This document shows positions 53,670 to 62,038 of a stretch of 64,000 nt of DNA, piece after piece (the first letter of the stretch is position 1; each line of letters begins with the position of its first letter). The position numbers and the translations under genes were made by a program. The notes beneath the pieces are model-generated. The model made no database searches. It had not been told where the DNA came from and worked only from the letters and a program-made list of their open reading frames with translations. The DNA is from JADJRG01 sp964474905 (lineage in GTDB: Bacteria > Myxococcota_A > Polyangia > Nannocystales > Nannocystaceae), in NCBI GenBank assembly GCA_964474905.1, contig CAYYUP010000003.1:128036-192035 (forward strand), written 5' to 3'.

Positions 53670-55734
53670 ATGCGTGATCTCGCGAGCGACGAAGGACTCT
53701 CTGCGGAACTCCTAACGTGGGCTCAGAGGCGCGCAGGCGTGATCGTTGAGGAGCTCGGTGGCATTGATGATGCCCTCTCGCAGCTCTTGACGACTGCGTT
53801 GCACGAGTGGGTCACCGTCGACGCTCTGGACGACCAAGAGCCCGCAGAGTTGGGGTCGGCCGAAACCCGCGGAGATGAGTCTGCTCCGGTGAATACGGTC
53901 GGTCTCGAGGCGTTGCACGATGATGACGACGACGCCGTCGGCCTGGGCTTGCCCACGGATGATGACGACGAGGTCACCGAACCAGTCGTCGATGGGCAGC
54001 TCGGTGTGACTGACGACGACGAGGGGCCCTGGATCGCGGGGGCGGATGATGAGGACGATACGGCTCTGACCGACGCGGACGCTCCGGGTTTAGATGGTGA
54101 AGTCGCCGGCTTCGGTGTGCCTGTGGATGATGAAGAGCGCGCTGAACAGTTCGCCGAAGGGCCCGCAGAGCTGAATGCAGAGCCGATCGCAGAGCCGATC
54201 GCAGAGCCGATCGCAGAGCTCGGGTTGCTCGCTCGTTTTGCAGGTGTCGAAGCCGAGGCGGCACGCGAAGCCGAGGCGGCACGCGAAGCCGAGGCGGCAC
54301 GCGAAGCCGAGGCGGCACGCGAAGNNNNNNNNNNNNNNNNNNNNNNNNNNNNNNNNNNNNNNNNNNNNNNNNNNNNNNNNNNNNNNNNNNNNNNNNNNNN
54401 NNNNNNNNNNNNNNNNNNNNNNNNCGATGAAGCGGCCGAGCTAGTGCCGGTGAGTGACGACGATGAAGCGGCCGAGCTAGTGCCGGTGAGTGACGACGAT
54501 GAAGCGGCCGAGCTAGCGCCGGTGAGCGACGGGCAAATCGAGGAGTTCGAGGAGTTCGAGGAGTTCGAAGAAATCACCGAGCTCGAAGAGATCACCGACG
54601 CGGTCGAAGACAGCGCTGGTGTTGAGGAGCCGGCGGTTGATGGTTCATCCGCACTCGAGACCAGCGCTTCGCAGGCTGTCGATGTGCTCGCGGAGTCCGA
54701 CAGCGAGGGCGAGACCGGGCTCGGCTCGGATGGCGAGCCCGAGGCTGCCAGTGTCGAAAGTGTCGATGGTCTGGTTGAAGATCGTGTTGCGGGACCTGCC
54801 GAACTCGCCGACGAAGACAAGGACGAAGACGAGGACGAAGACGAATACGAGGACGCGCTCGCGGGCCTTGTCGATGAGGCCTCCGAGGGGGATACGCCCT
54901 TCAATCTCGGCGGCGAGAGCGAGGTTGAGACGCTCACGCGCGGGGTCATCGAGGCCGGTGTTGTGGCCCAGGGGGAGGGCAACGACGACCTCACGGACGG
55001 ACCTGATGAGGCGACGTTGGAGCACAGCGTCAGCGATGTGCTCCAATCGGTGGACGCGGCGGTTGGCGATCCTGCGGAGCACGATGACTACGGGAGCGGC
55101 AGCTACGACATGGGTCTGCCTGCTCCGTTGCCCGACGATCGTTGGCATGACCAGCCGGAGTGGTCTGATCGTTCTTTTCTTCTGGGCATTCCCGATGATG
55201 AGACGATCGCGAAGGCTGCGGCTGAGGTATCAGAGCCTGCATCGCAGCAAGAGAGCGATGTGCCTCTGTTGCGTCGACGGGATCCCTCGACGCGCTCGCA
55301 AGCGGCTTCTGCAGTGCATGAGGCCGCCGACAAGACGCTCTCAAAAAAGGAAAAACGGCGGCGCCACAAGGAGAAGAAGCGACGAAAGCGGGCCAGCGAG
55401 CAGTCCGTGTTGTTGCTCGCCAAGCCGAGGGGTCGAGGCGGAGAGATCGAGGAGATCAAAGATTTTGATGAGCTGAGCGAAGACTCGGACGNNNNNNNNN
55501 NNNNNNNNNNNNNNNNNNNNNNNNNNNNNNNNNNNNNNNNNNNNNNNNNNNNNNNNNNNNNNNNNNNNNNNNNNNNNNNNNNNNNNNNNNNAGGTCAGCG
55601 AGACCGAGGAAATCGCCGAGGTCAGCGAGACCGAGGAAATCGCCGAGGTCAGCGAGACCGAGGAAATCGCCGAACTCGACGATGAGGATTTCGAGGAGAT
55701 CGACGAAGACGATCTCGAAGAAATCGACGACTGA
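53670..55734 (+). CDS. Long acidic repeat protein interrupted by two assembly gaps
   Basis: ATG 53670 (MRDLASDEGLSAELL) is the likely start; GTG 53652 is an alternative. The N-terminal 60 residues are helical and may be the only folded unit. The rest is acidic low-complexity sequence: AEPI repeats, AEAARE repeats (18-bp unit), a gap, DEAAELVPVSDD repeats (36-bp unit), EEF repeats, a Lys-rich basic patch (KKEKRRRHKEKKRRK), a gap, and VSETEEIAE repeats (27-bp unit). If the second gap is a multiple of three, the frame continues through VSETEEIAE to LDDEDFEEIDEDDLEEIDD and stops at TGA 55732-55734. The frame kept by the 100-N placeholder ends earlier and gives an Arg-rich GQRDRGNRR string, which I reject. 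Function unknown; possibly a charged spacer. Confidence 0.75.
54249..54324. repeat. 18-bp tandem repeat at the left edge of gap 2
   Basis: Four full units of GAAGCCGAGGCGGCACGC and a partial one encode AEAARE. The array runs into the gap, so its real copy number is unknown. Confidence 0.95.
54325..54424. other. Assembly gap (100 N) between two repeat arrays
   Basis: Left flank: 18-bp AEAARE repeats. Right flank: 36-bp DEAAELVPVSDD repeats. Tandem repeats on both sides explain why assembly stopped. The frame before and after is the same, so a true length that leaves remainder 1 on division by 3 is expected. Confidence 0.95.
54426..54533. repeat. 36-bp tandem repeat at the right edge of gap 2
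   Basis: Three units (54426-54461, 54462-54497, 54498-54533, the last one diverged) encode DEAAELVPVSDD. More copies probably lie in the gap. Confidence 0.95.
55492..55591. other. Assembly gap (100 N) whose placeholder length breaks the reading frame
   Basis: The last base before the gap (G, first base of a codon) and the first two after it (AG) form GAG if the gap is removed, giving an unbroken acidic frame. The true length should be a multiple of three; 100 is not. Confidence 0.9.
55592..55671. repeat. 27-bp tandem repeat at the right edge of gap 3
   Basis: Nearly three units, each encoding VSETEEIAE with the Glu shared across the boundary (55592-55617 partial, 55618-55644, 55645-55671). 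The array starts inside the gap. Confidence 0.95.
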
Positions 55735-55817
55735 CTGAGGCGTGCCCAGCTCGGGGGTGAGGGGAGCAACGTCGTCCGAGCCGACCCGGACGTGTGGACC
55801 ACGGAATATGTGCGTGC

Positions 55818-57251
55818 CTAGGCGGGGGGCTCTGAGGCGCCTGCGGGGCTTGGGCCTGCAAAGTGGAAGGCCTGGATGAACGCACTGAGGGTCGTTTTGT
55901 CGCGATTTAGACGATCACCGACGAGTTCGCGGGCGACATCGGCGGGTGACTTGCCGGCGTCGACGAGGGCCTCGATGCGATCGAGAAAGCGGGATTCGGA
56001 GCGTCCTTGGTCGTCGCGCACGTCGAGCCTGTCCAGGCCCTCGCGGGCGATCGCGATCAGACGGCGCGCGAGTCTTTGGACCCGGGGCGAGCGGATGGCG
56101 TCTCGGCGACACTCCTCCCAGAGCTCATCACGGGCACCGAAATTGAGGTCTTGGACCAGCTCCCAGGCGGCCGCGCCGGCGTCGTCGTCGTAGAGCAGGC
56201 CCTTCCAGAGTGCCGGTAGAGCGCAGATGAAAGACGAACCAACAGAGTCGCCGCCGCGGACCTCGATGTAGGGTTTGAGGCGGACCTCAGGAAAAAGAGT
56301 GCTCAGGTGGGTCTGCCAATCGGAAAAATTGGCACGGTGGTGGACACCGTTTGGATCGGTGAAGCCGTCGCGGATGAACTCTGCGAAGGTGCGGTGATCG
56401 GGGTGGAGGCGGCCGCCCCGATCGACGAAGAACATCGGCACCGCGAGCGCGTAGTCGACGTAGCGTTCGTAGGAAAAACCCGCAGGCTCCTCGAAGGCAA
56501 AGGGCAGGAGGCCGCAGCGATCGGGGTCGACGTCGGACCAGACCCGGCTGCGCAGTGAGGCGTAGCCGCGATCGAGTCCGTCGGAGAAGGGCGAATTTGC
56601 GAAGATCGCGGTGACGATGCTTGTGACGCCCATCGCCAGGCGGAGGCGTTCGCCGCATTGGCGCTCTGAGGCGTAGTCGTAGTTCGCTTGCACTGTGCAG
56701 GTGCGCAGCATCATGTCGAGGGCCATCGAGCCGCGGGTCGGCAGATAGTCCCGCATCACCGCGTAGCGGGGCTTGGGCATCCAGTTGATCTCGTCGCGGC
56801 TCGCGAAGGGGTGGAAGCCGCTGGCCAGCCAGGCGATGTTGAGTCGGCGGGCGATTTTGTCGAGTTCTCGAAAGTGGGTGGAGAACTCTTGGCAGGTGTC
56901 GTGGATCGTCGGCAGGGGCTTGCCGCTGAGTTCGAACTGCCCGCCTGGCTCTAAGGTAAGCGAGGCGCCATCGCGCTCCAGGGCGAGCACCTCGCCGCCG
57001 AGGCCGCGTTGGCCGGTGGGCGCCCAACCGAGCTCGATGAAGCCCTCCATCGTCGGGGCGATGTGCTCCGTGTAGTTGATCGGCGTTGGTCGGCCATCTG
57101 CGGCGCCGAGCCAGAGACCAAATTTTTCTTGTTCGGTGCCGACGACGTGGTCATTGAGGTCACGCTTGACGGCGTCGGCGTGCCACTCGATGAGGCGATG
57201 GCGATCGAGGAGGGGGGCGCTTGGGCCTTGTACGGGGGATTCACGGCTCAC
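55818..57251 (-). CDS. gshA: Glutamate-cysteine ligase (plant/alphaproteobacterial type)
   Basis: GTG 57251 (477 aa) is preferred over TTG 57266. The product makes gamma-glutamylcysteine, the first step of glutathione synthesis. GTEQEKFG, LEPGGQFELSG, and HPFASRDEINWMPKPRYAVMRDYL-type order (core WMPKPRY), then MLRTCTVQANYDY are characteristic of the GCS2-like plant/alphaproteobacterial class rather than the E. coli class. No gshB is in the window. The gene converges with the acidic repeat gene and is divergent from the bactofilin genes. Confidence 0.94.
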   Translation of the reverse strand: MSRESPVQGPSAPLLDRHRLIEWHADAVKRDLNDHVVGTEQEKFGLWLGAADGRPTPINYTEHIAPTMEGFIELGWAPTGQRGLGGEVLALERDGASLTLEPGGQFELSGKPLPTIHDTCQEFSTHFRELDKIARRLNIAWLASGFHPFASRDEINWMPKPRYAVMRDYLPTRGSMALDMMLRTCTVQANYDYASERQCGERLRLAMGVTSIVTAIFANSPFSDGLDRGYASLRSRVWSDVDPDRCGLLPFAFEEPAGFSYERYVDYALAVPMFFVDRGGRLHPDHRTFAEFIRDGFTDPNGVHHRANFSDWQTHLSTLFPEVRLKPYIEVRGGDSVGSSFICALPALWKGLLYDDDAGAAAWELVQDLNFGARDELWEECRRDAIRSPRVQRLARRLIAIAREGLDRLDVRDDQGRSESRFLDRIEALVDAGKSPADVARELVGDRLNRDKTTLSAFIQAFHFAGPSPAGASEPPA

Positions 57252-57384
57252 GTGAGGTGGCTCCAAGTCGGTTCAGGTTCGGCGAAGTATGGGGGCAGCT
57301 CGGGCACAATGCCAGTCCCCCTTGACCGGATCGTCACGGCATTGCTAGCCTCCGGCGGCGTTTTCGGCTAAACGCTGAGGTTCT

Positions 57385-57756
57385 ATGGCTGCATCCGCCA
57401 TCAGCTCATCGCCGTGTCTCATCGGCCCTCGTATGACCGTCCGCGGCGCCCTCATCGGCGAAGAGGATTTGATCGTCGAGGGTCGCGTCGAGGGGACCAT
57501 CCAGATCGCCGGTCATCTCGTCGTCGCCGAGGGCGGCGTCGTCGAGTCCGACGTTGAGGCCGAGAGCGCCGACATTCACGGTCACGTGGTCGGCGATGTC
57601 GTGGCCGCGGAGGCCATCACGATTCACCCGGATGCTCGTGTCTCCGGCAACCTCCGGGCGCCGCGTATCGTCATCGACGATGGCGCCCATTTTCACGGTG
57701 CGATCGACATGGACGTCGAGCTGCCCGAGGGCCTTGCGCGGGTCCGTTCCCGCTAG
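57385..57756 (+). CDS. Bactofilin 1
   Basis: ATG 57385 has TGAGG upstream. The 123-aa protein is a single bactofilin domain (about 15-110) with the beta-helix pattern: EGRVEGTIQIAGHLVVAEGGVVESDVEAESADIHGHVVGDVVA-type repeats (core EGRVEGTIQ, HGHVVGDVV, VSGNLRAPRI). Short polar tails flank it. Bactofilins polymerise without nucleotide and shape the cell or hold partners at the membrane. It is the first of three adjacent bactofilin genes on one strand, in the order and style of BacNOP in Myxococcus xanthus. Confidence 0.95.
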   Translation: MAASAISSSPCLIGPRMTVRGALIGEEDLIVEGRVEGTIQIAGHLVVAEGGVVESDVEAESADIHGHVVGDVVAAEAITIHPDARVSGNLRAPRIVIDDGAHFHGAIDMDVELPEGLARVRSR

Positions 57757-57777
57757 GTCGGGATGCGAGGAGAGACT

Positions 57778-58092
57778 ATGGCGAGCACCGTTATCGGCAG
57801 TACGATCGTCATCGAAGGCGAAATCTCTGGGGACGAATCTCTGGTGATTCACGGCACTGTGCGGGGGCAAATCGAGATCCGCGAGCGCGTTGAGATCGCC
57901 GCGGACGGGGTTGTCGAAGCGACGATCGCAGCTCCCGTGGTGACTGTGTACGGGACCGTCGCCGGCGACATCACGGCCGACGAGCGGGCTGAGTTGCGGG
58001 CCGAGTGCCAGGTCATCGGCGACGTGCGGGCGCCGCGAATTTTGATCGCTGACGGGGCTGCCTTTAAGGGCAACATCGACATGGGGGGCTAG
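57778..58092 (+). CDS. Bactofilin 2
   Basis: ATG 57778 has AGGAGA five bases upstream and starts 21 bp after bactofilin 1. The 104-aa product is nearly bare bactofilin domain (EGEISGDESLVIHGTVRGQIEIRE, VYGTVAGDITADERAEL, VIGDVRAPRILIADGAAFKGNID), the shortest of the three. It has virtually no tail, so it may cap or cross-link the others in a mixed polymer. Confidence 0.95.
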   Translation: MASTVIGSTIVIEGEISGDESLVIHGTVRGQIEIRERVEIAADGVVEATIAAPVVTVYGTVAGDITADERAELRAECQVIGDVRAPRILIADGAAFKGNIDMGG

Positions 58093-58097
58093 CGGGT

Positions 58098-58916
58098 ATG
58101 GCTACGCGACAACAGAGCAGCAAGCTCCCGAGCGACGGGAACGCGACCATCATCGGTCCCGAGATCCAGGTTGTTGGCCGCATCGAGGGCCGCGAAGATC
58201 TCAGCGTGCAGGGCTACGTCGAGGGGTCGATCCACCTCACCGAGTGTCTGGTGGTCGACAAGGGCGGCATCGTCGTCGCCGACGTGCGCGCGTTGGATGT
58301 GATCGTGCACGGCATTATCGTCGGTGACATCGTCGCCGATCGTCGGATCGTGCTTCAGCCGAGTGCTCGGGTCGTCGGCGATTTAAAGGCGCCGCGGATC
58401 TCGATCGCCGGCGGGGCGGCGCTTCGTGGGCAGGTGATGATGGGCGTCGCGAGCGACGAGGGCGAGCACGAGGAGAGCGGTCACCGCTCCGGCTCCGGTC
58501 GCTGGCGGAGCGGCAGTGGATCGACGCGGGGTGCCCGTGGCAGCACGCCCCGCAGCCGCGGCTCGTCGAGGGTCGCCCGGGTGAGCCGCAGCTCCGCGGC
58601 AAAATCGACGGGTGTGCTCGCCCGTCCGAGCCGAGCGCTCGAGGCCGAAGAGCCCGGGCCGCGCCATCCTCCGCTGCGCAAACGGGGTAGACGCGAGATA
58701 GAGCCCGAGATAGAGCCCGAGATCGGGCGTGAAGAAACAGGCGATAACGCACCCAAACAGGTCGCGATCGAATCGCTTGAGCCCGAAGTATCGGCTCGTG
58801 ATGCTGAGGGCGTCATCGACGTCGATGACGGTGTGATCGGTGCTGGTGGGGCCAAAAAGCGGGCAGCCCGTCCGCGGGTGCCCGCCCGGGGCAAACACAG
58901 CGTAGACCACGCCTGA
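58098..58916 (+). CDS. Bactofilin 3 with long charged C-terminal tail
   Basis: Starts five bases after bactofilin 2. Of 272 residues the first 115 form a bactofilin domain (EGREDLSVQGYVEGSIHL, VHGIIVGDIVADRRIV, VVGDLKAPRISIAGGAAL). The rest is a Ser/Gly/Arg-rich stretch (RSGSGRWRSGSGSTRGARG), then alternating basic and acidic patches. Such tails on bactofilins recruit membrane or chromosome-bound partners. It is the only one of the three that could give the polymer specific partners. Confidence 0.92.
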   Translation: MATRQQSSKLPSDGNATIIGPEIQVVGRIEGREDLSVQGYVEGSIHLTECLVVDKGGIVVADVRALDVIVHGIIVGDIVADRRIVLQPSARVVGDLKAPRISIAGGAALRGQVMMGVASDEGEHEESGHRSGSGRWRSGSGSTRGARGSTPRSRGSSRVARVSRSSAAKSTGVLARPSRALEAEEPGPRHPPLRKRGRREIEPEIEPEIGREETGDNAPKQVAIESLEPEVSARDAEGVIDVDDGVIGAGGAKKRAARPRVPARGKHSVDHA

Positions 58917-58961
58917 TTCCGGTCAGCTCTGCGCGCTCCTGCGGCGATGGCTGTCGCGCGT

Positions 58962-58982
58962 ATCGCGGGAGACCTCCGCGAT
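58962..58982 (+). terminator. Hairpin after the bactofilin operon
   Basis: ATCGCGG, loop GAGACCT, CCGCGAT: a perfect 7-bp stem 45 bp after the last bactofilin stop. No T-tract, so only a candidate terminator. Confidence 0.4.
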
Positions 58983-59113
58983 CTGCGGGAAGCTTGCTGG
59001 AAACAACAAAGGTCGGCAGGCTATGTCTTCTCTCGCCGAGGGGCGCGGTGCTCTGGGTCCGATGCCCAGCAGCTACAACCGTTGTTCGCCCCTAGCCACG
59101 GAGGTTCCTGCAG

Positions 59114-60916
59114 ATGCGTAAGCTCATCGTCCCCGCGTTGTTCACCCTGGTTCTGGCCTCTGGGGCCTGCAAAGAGCCCGATCCGAACGCCTTTGAGACC
59201 CACATCGAGAATATCCAAACGGAGGGGGCGGCAGCCGCCGGCTACTCCGATCTCGAGAAGCTCGTCAAGGCGATCACCACCTCATCCGCGGATAACACGG
59301 CCCGGATCGACGAATTTGTCACCAAGGTGATCCCTGTCTTTGAGAGCCGTTGGGACGGGGACGTCGAGTACCGCGACCAGATGCTGGCGATGCTCTACCA
59401 GATCGGTCGCCCCGAGGGCGCGGTGCTCTGGGACAAGGGTCTGGTCTTTGACGGCTCGGATGCCTCGCGCAAACTGGTGCTCGCGTCGATCGACGGCATC
59501 ATCAAGGCGAAGGCTGGCGCGACCGTCGGTACCTTGATCGCCCAGCTCGATCTCCTGCTCGCTTCGCCCAAAAAAGACAAGGGTCCAAAGGGCGGCGAGT
59601 TGCGGATCGAGATGGTCAAGGCGCTCGGTGTTCTCGGCGACGCGAAGGCTGTACCGATCCTGATCAAGGTGATGGAGCAGACCAAGGAGAACCAGCCGGT
59701 CTCGGTGCACCGCGAGGCCGCCAAGGCGCTGGGCATGATCGGCGATCCGTCGGCGGTTGAGGCCTTGCTTGCGGTCACCTTTCGCGTGCCCGACTCGCCC
59801 TCGACCACGGACATCGGCAACCGCTCGAAGCTCGCGCTGGTCGCGATCGGCGACCCGGCGGCTCCGGGCGTGATCAAGATGCTCAAGGGCGAGCAGACCG
59901 AGGTCAACAAGCTGGCCTCCAACAACGGTGTCGACCTTCTGATCGTGCAGCAGACCGCGGTTGGCATCCTCGGAGCGATGGGCGCGAAGACTGCGGTCGA
60001 GGATCTTCTTTCTTTCATGCCGCGGGACGGATGCATCGATCCAAACGCCGCGCCGCCCAAGAAAAAGAAGAAGAAAAAGAAAAAGAAGAAAAAGTCCGCC
60101 GAAGAGGTCATCGATCCAGCGAGCGCGAGCTTGCGGGCGTTTGTCGGCAACTCTCTTGGCATGATCGGTGATGCGCGAGCGGCCGTGCCGCTTTGTTCCT
60201 GCGTCAGTGCCACGCACAACGCCGGCGACATGTTTCCGATCACCGAGGCCCTGGGCCGCATGCCCGGTGAGGCCTCGCTCAGCTGTCTCGTCAACTTGGT
60301 CAAGACCGGCGAGTACGACCCGGATACCGTCGAGAGTTCGGACTTCATCAAGCAGATCCGTTGGGAGGCCGCACGTTTCGCGATCCTGCTGGCGGGTCCC
60401 GAAGACATCGACGCGGTGAAGGCCGCGTTCGCGAGCAACGACGGCGACGAAAAGGTCAAAGGCGAACTCGGGAAGTGGACCGCAGGCATGGAGCTCTTGG
60501 AGAGCTGCAAGGCCGACAAGGCTTGCTACATCAAAACGGTCAGCGATCAGAACGCCGATTGGTTCGCTCGAGAGAAGGCCGCCTACGAGCTGGTGCGCCT
60601 GGCAAAGGGTGATGTCGACGTCGCGGTCGAGGTCTCGAAGGCCTTCAAGGTGCGCAACCCGGATGCTCGCGTGACGATGGCGCTGATGGTCCCGCGAATT
60701 CTCGATGGCAAGAAATGCAACGCTTGCGCAGACGCATTTGCCGGCGTTCTGCAGGGGGAGAAGGGCACGATGGACGCGACCATGCAGCTCCCGGTTCTCA
60801 CCGCTCGGCAGACGATCGCAAAGGTCACTGATCGGGGCGCAGCAGCGAAGCCTGCGGCGGCAAAGCCCGCTGAGAAGCCCGCCGAAAAGGGCGAAGAGAA
60901 ACCCGCTGAAAAATAG
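59114..60916 (+). CDS. HEAT-repeat lipoprotein
   Basis: ATG 59114 with GGAGG about ten bases upstream. A 600-aa lipoprotein (lipobox SGAC near 19) made of HEAT-like helices: MVKALGVLGDAKAVPILIKVM, EAAKALGMIGDPSAVEALLAV, KLALVAIGDPAAPGVIKML, TAVGILGAMGAKTAVEDLLSF and several less clear ones. A run of 12 Lys (316-327) sits between the first and second half, encoded by a pure-purine tract. CNACAD and other Cys pairs near the end may bind metal or form disulfides. The C-terminus is an Ala/Lys/Pro/Glu tail (KPAEKPAEKGEEKPAEK). It probably is a periplasmic scaffold. A structured space follows, before the DUF481 gene. Confidence 0.82.
   Translation: MRKLIVPALFTLVLASGACKEPDPNAFETHIENIQTEGAAAAGYSDLEKLVKAITTSSADNTARIDEFVTKVIPVFESRWDGDVEYRDQMLAMLYQIGRPEGAVLWDKGLVFDGSDASRKLVLASIDGIIKAKAGATVGTLIAQLDLLLASPKKDKGPKGGELRIEMVKALGVLGDAKAVPILIKVMEQTKENQPVSVHREAAKALGMIGDPSAVEALLAVTFRVPDSPSTTDIGNRSKLALVAIGDPAAPGVIKMLKGEQTEVNKLASNNGVDLLIVQQTAVGILGAMGAKTAVEDLLSFMPRDGCIDPNAAPPKKKKKKKKKKKKSAEEVIDPASASLRAFVGNSLGMIGDARAAVPLCSCVSATHNAGDMFPITEALGRMPGEASLSCLVNLVKTGEYDPDTVESSDFIKQIRWEAARFAILLAGPEDIDAVKAAFASNDGDEKVKGELGKWTAGMELLESCKADKACYIKTVSDQNADWFAREKAAYELVRLAKGDVDVAVEVSKAFKVRNPDARVTMALMVPRILDGKKCNACADAFAGVLQGEKGTMDATMQLPVLTARQTIAKVTDRGAAAKPAAAKPAEKPAEKGEEKPAEK
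60059..60094. repeat. 36-base pure-purine tract encoding 12 lysines
   Basis: Alternating AAG and AAA codons with no pyrimidine. It lies inside the HEAT lipoprotein gene. Similar Lys/Glu tracts occur in two other lipoprotein genes here. Confidence 0.95.
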
Positions 60917-60921
60917 GTGCT

Positions 60922-60954
60922 GGCACATCAGGCATCTACGAGTGCCGATGTGCC
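60922..60954 (+). terminator. Strong two-step hairpin after the HEAT lipoprotein
   Basis: GGCACATC / GATGTGCC (8 bp) encloses an unpaired A and an inner GGCA / TGCC stem. Six bases separate it from the stop. No T-tract, but the stem would be stable. Confidence 0.5.
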
Positions 60955-60970
60955 TAGAATTGGCTCCTGG

Positions 60971-61004
60971 TCGGCCTGTGTCGTGTTTCACACGGCCAGG
61001 CCGA
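60971..61004 (+). other. Second hairpin in the same spacer
   Basis: TCGGCCTG / CAGGCCGA (8 bp) with room for an inner GTGT/ACAC stem. It lies just before the candidate promoter of the DUF481 gene and may be part of a double terminator or an operator. Confidence 0.4.
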
Positions 61005-61010
61005 TCGCAG

Positions 61011-61039
61011 TTGACTCGCGTGTGCGGCTCGCCGATACG
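61011..61039 (+). promoter_or_regulatory. Candidate promoter placed for a leaderless transcript of the DUF481 gene
   Basis: TTGACT (61011-61016), 17 bases, GATACG (61034-61039), six bases to ATG 61046. The start site should fall on the ATG itself, and there is no ribosome site. Confidence 0.5.
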
Positions 61040-61045
61040 TCATTT

Positions 61046-61966
61046 ATGACGAAGTCGTGTGCCCTCCCGATCGCTGCATTTCTTCTTCTTCTCGGCGGCA
61101 ACGCAAGAGCCGAAGAGCCGGCGGTGCCGTCGGGTACGACCGGCGTTCAGGCCCCCGCGTCCTCAGGCTCCACAGAGATCGGTGGCGAGGGGACCTTCGC
61201 CACCGCTGAGGCGTTGCCCGAGGAAGAAGAAGAAGAAGAGAGCACCGATGCGACGGAGCTCTCGCTCTCCGCTGGTGGTTTGCTTTCCACAGGCAATGCC
61301 CGTGCGGTGGCTGCGACCGGTGCCATCAACTTTCGCCTCCGTCGCGACCGTCACCAGTTCACCAGTGTTTTCGCCGGCAACTACGGTTCCGCTGCGCTGC
61401 CAGACGAAGACTACGCGGAGAACGTCAAGAACTTCCAGGGCAGGATTCGCTACGACGTATTCTTTGCCGAGCGTTGGTCGGCGTTCCTGATGTTCACGGC
61501 CCGAAATGACTACTTTCAGGGCCTCGATCTCCGGATCAACATCGACCCTGGAGTTGCGTTTCATATCCTGACCAAGAAGACACATCGTCTTTGGGTTGAG
61601 GCCGGCTACGATTTTCAGCATGCGATTCGCAACCGCGATGCGGTTTACGATGACATGGGCAACCCGCTCACCGATGATTCGGGCAACGAGATCGAAAAGA
61701 CCAACACCGTGCACGCGGCCCGGCTCTTCGTCGGTTACTCAAACCACCTCAGCGAGAAGGTCAGCTTTGATACCGGCCTCGAGTATCTGCAGAGCGTCAC
61801 GAGCGGTGAGACCTTCCGCTTCAACTGGGACAACGCCTTGACCGCTCAGCTGGTGAAGAACCTCGCGATTTCCGGGACCTTCACGCTGCGCTACGAGAAC
61901 GCTGCGATCGTTAATAAAAAACTCGACACGATCACCGCGATCAACCTCGTCTACCGTTTCTTCTAA
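61046..61966 (+). CDS. DUF481 (YdiY-like) outer membrane protein
   Basis: ATG 61046 opens a signal peptide (MTKSCALPIAAFLLLLGGNARA). The 306-aa mature protein has an acidic spacer (EEEEEEESTDATELSLSAGGLLSTGNARA, with seven Glu in a row) and a 12-strand-like beta domain that follows DUF481: GNYGS, FQGRIRYDVFFAERWSAFLMFTARNDYFQGLDLRINIDPGVA, ending in YRFF. The terminal Phe is a beta-signal. Members of this family are membrane barrels of unknown function. The upstream 129-base spacer contains two stable hairpins and the promoter. Confidence 0.85.
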   Translation: MTKSCALPIAAFLLLLGGNARAEEPAVPSGTTGVQAPASSGSTEIGGEGTFATAEALPEEEEEEESTDATELSLSAGGLLSTGNARAVAATGAINFRLRRDRHQFTSVFAGNYGSAALPDEDYAENVKNFQGRIRYDVFFAERWSAFLMFTARNDYFQGLDLRINIDPGVAFHILTKKTHRLWVEAGYDFQHAIRNRDAVYDDMGNPLTDDSGNEIEKTNTVHAARLFVGYSNHLSEKVSFDTGLEYLQSVTSGETFRFNWDNALTAQLVKNLAISGTFTLRYENAAIVNKKLDTITAINLVYRFF

Positions 61967-62038
61967 GGTGATCGCGCGAGGGCGCACAGCGCATGGGCCT
62001 GGGAACTTCGGGCTCGCCCCTGTGTCATCATCTCCGTG

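Noticed and set aside
54249..54533. A possible CRISPR array because of regular repeats
   Set aside because: Units are head-to-tail with no spacers, lie inside a coding frame and have lengths divisible by three.
55592..55685. The GQRDRGNRR repeat frame to the right of gap 3
   Set aside because: It follows only from the arbitrary 100-base gap length; the acidic frame continues naturally and ends at 55734.
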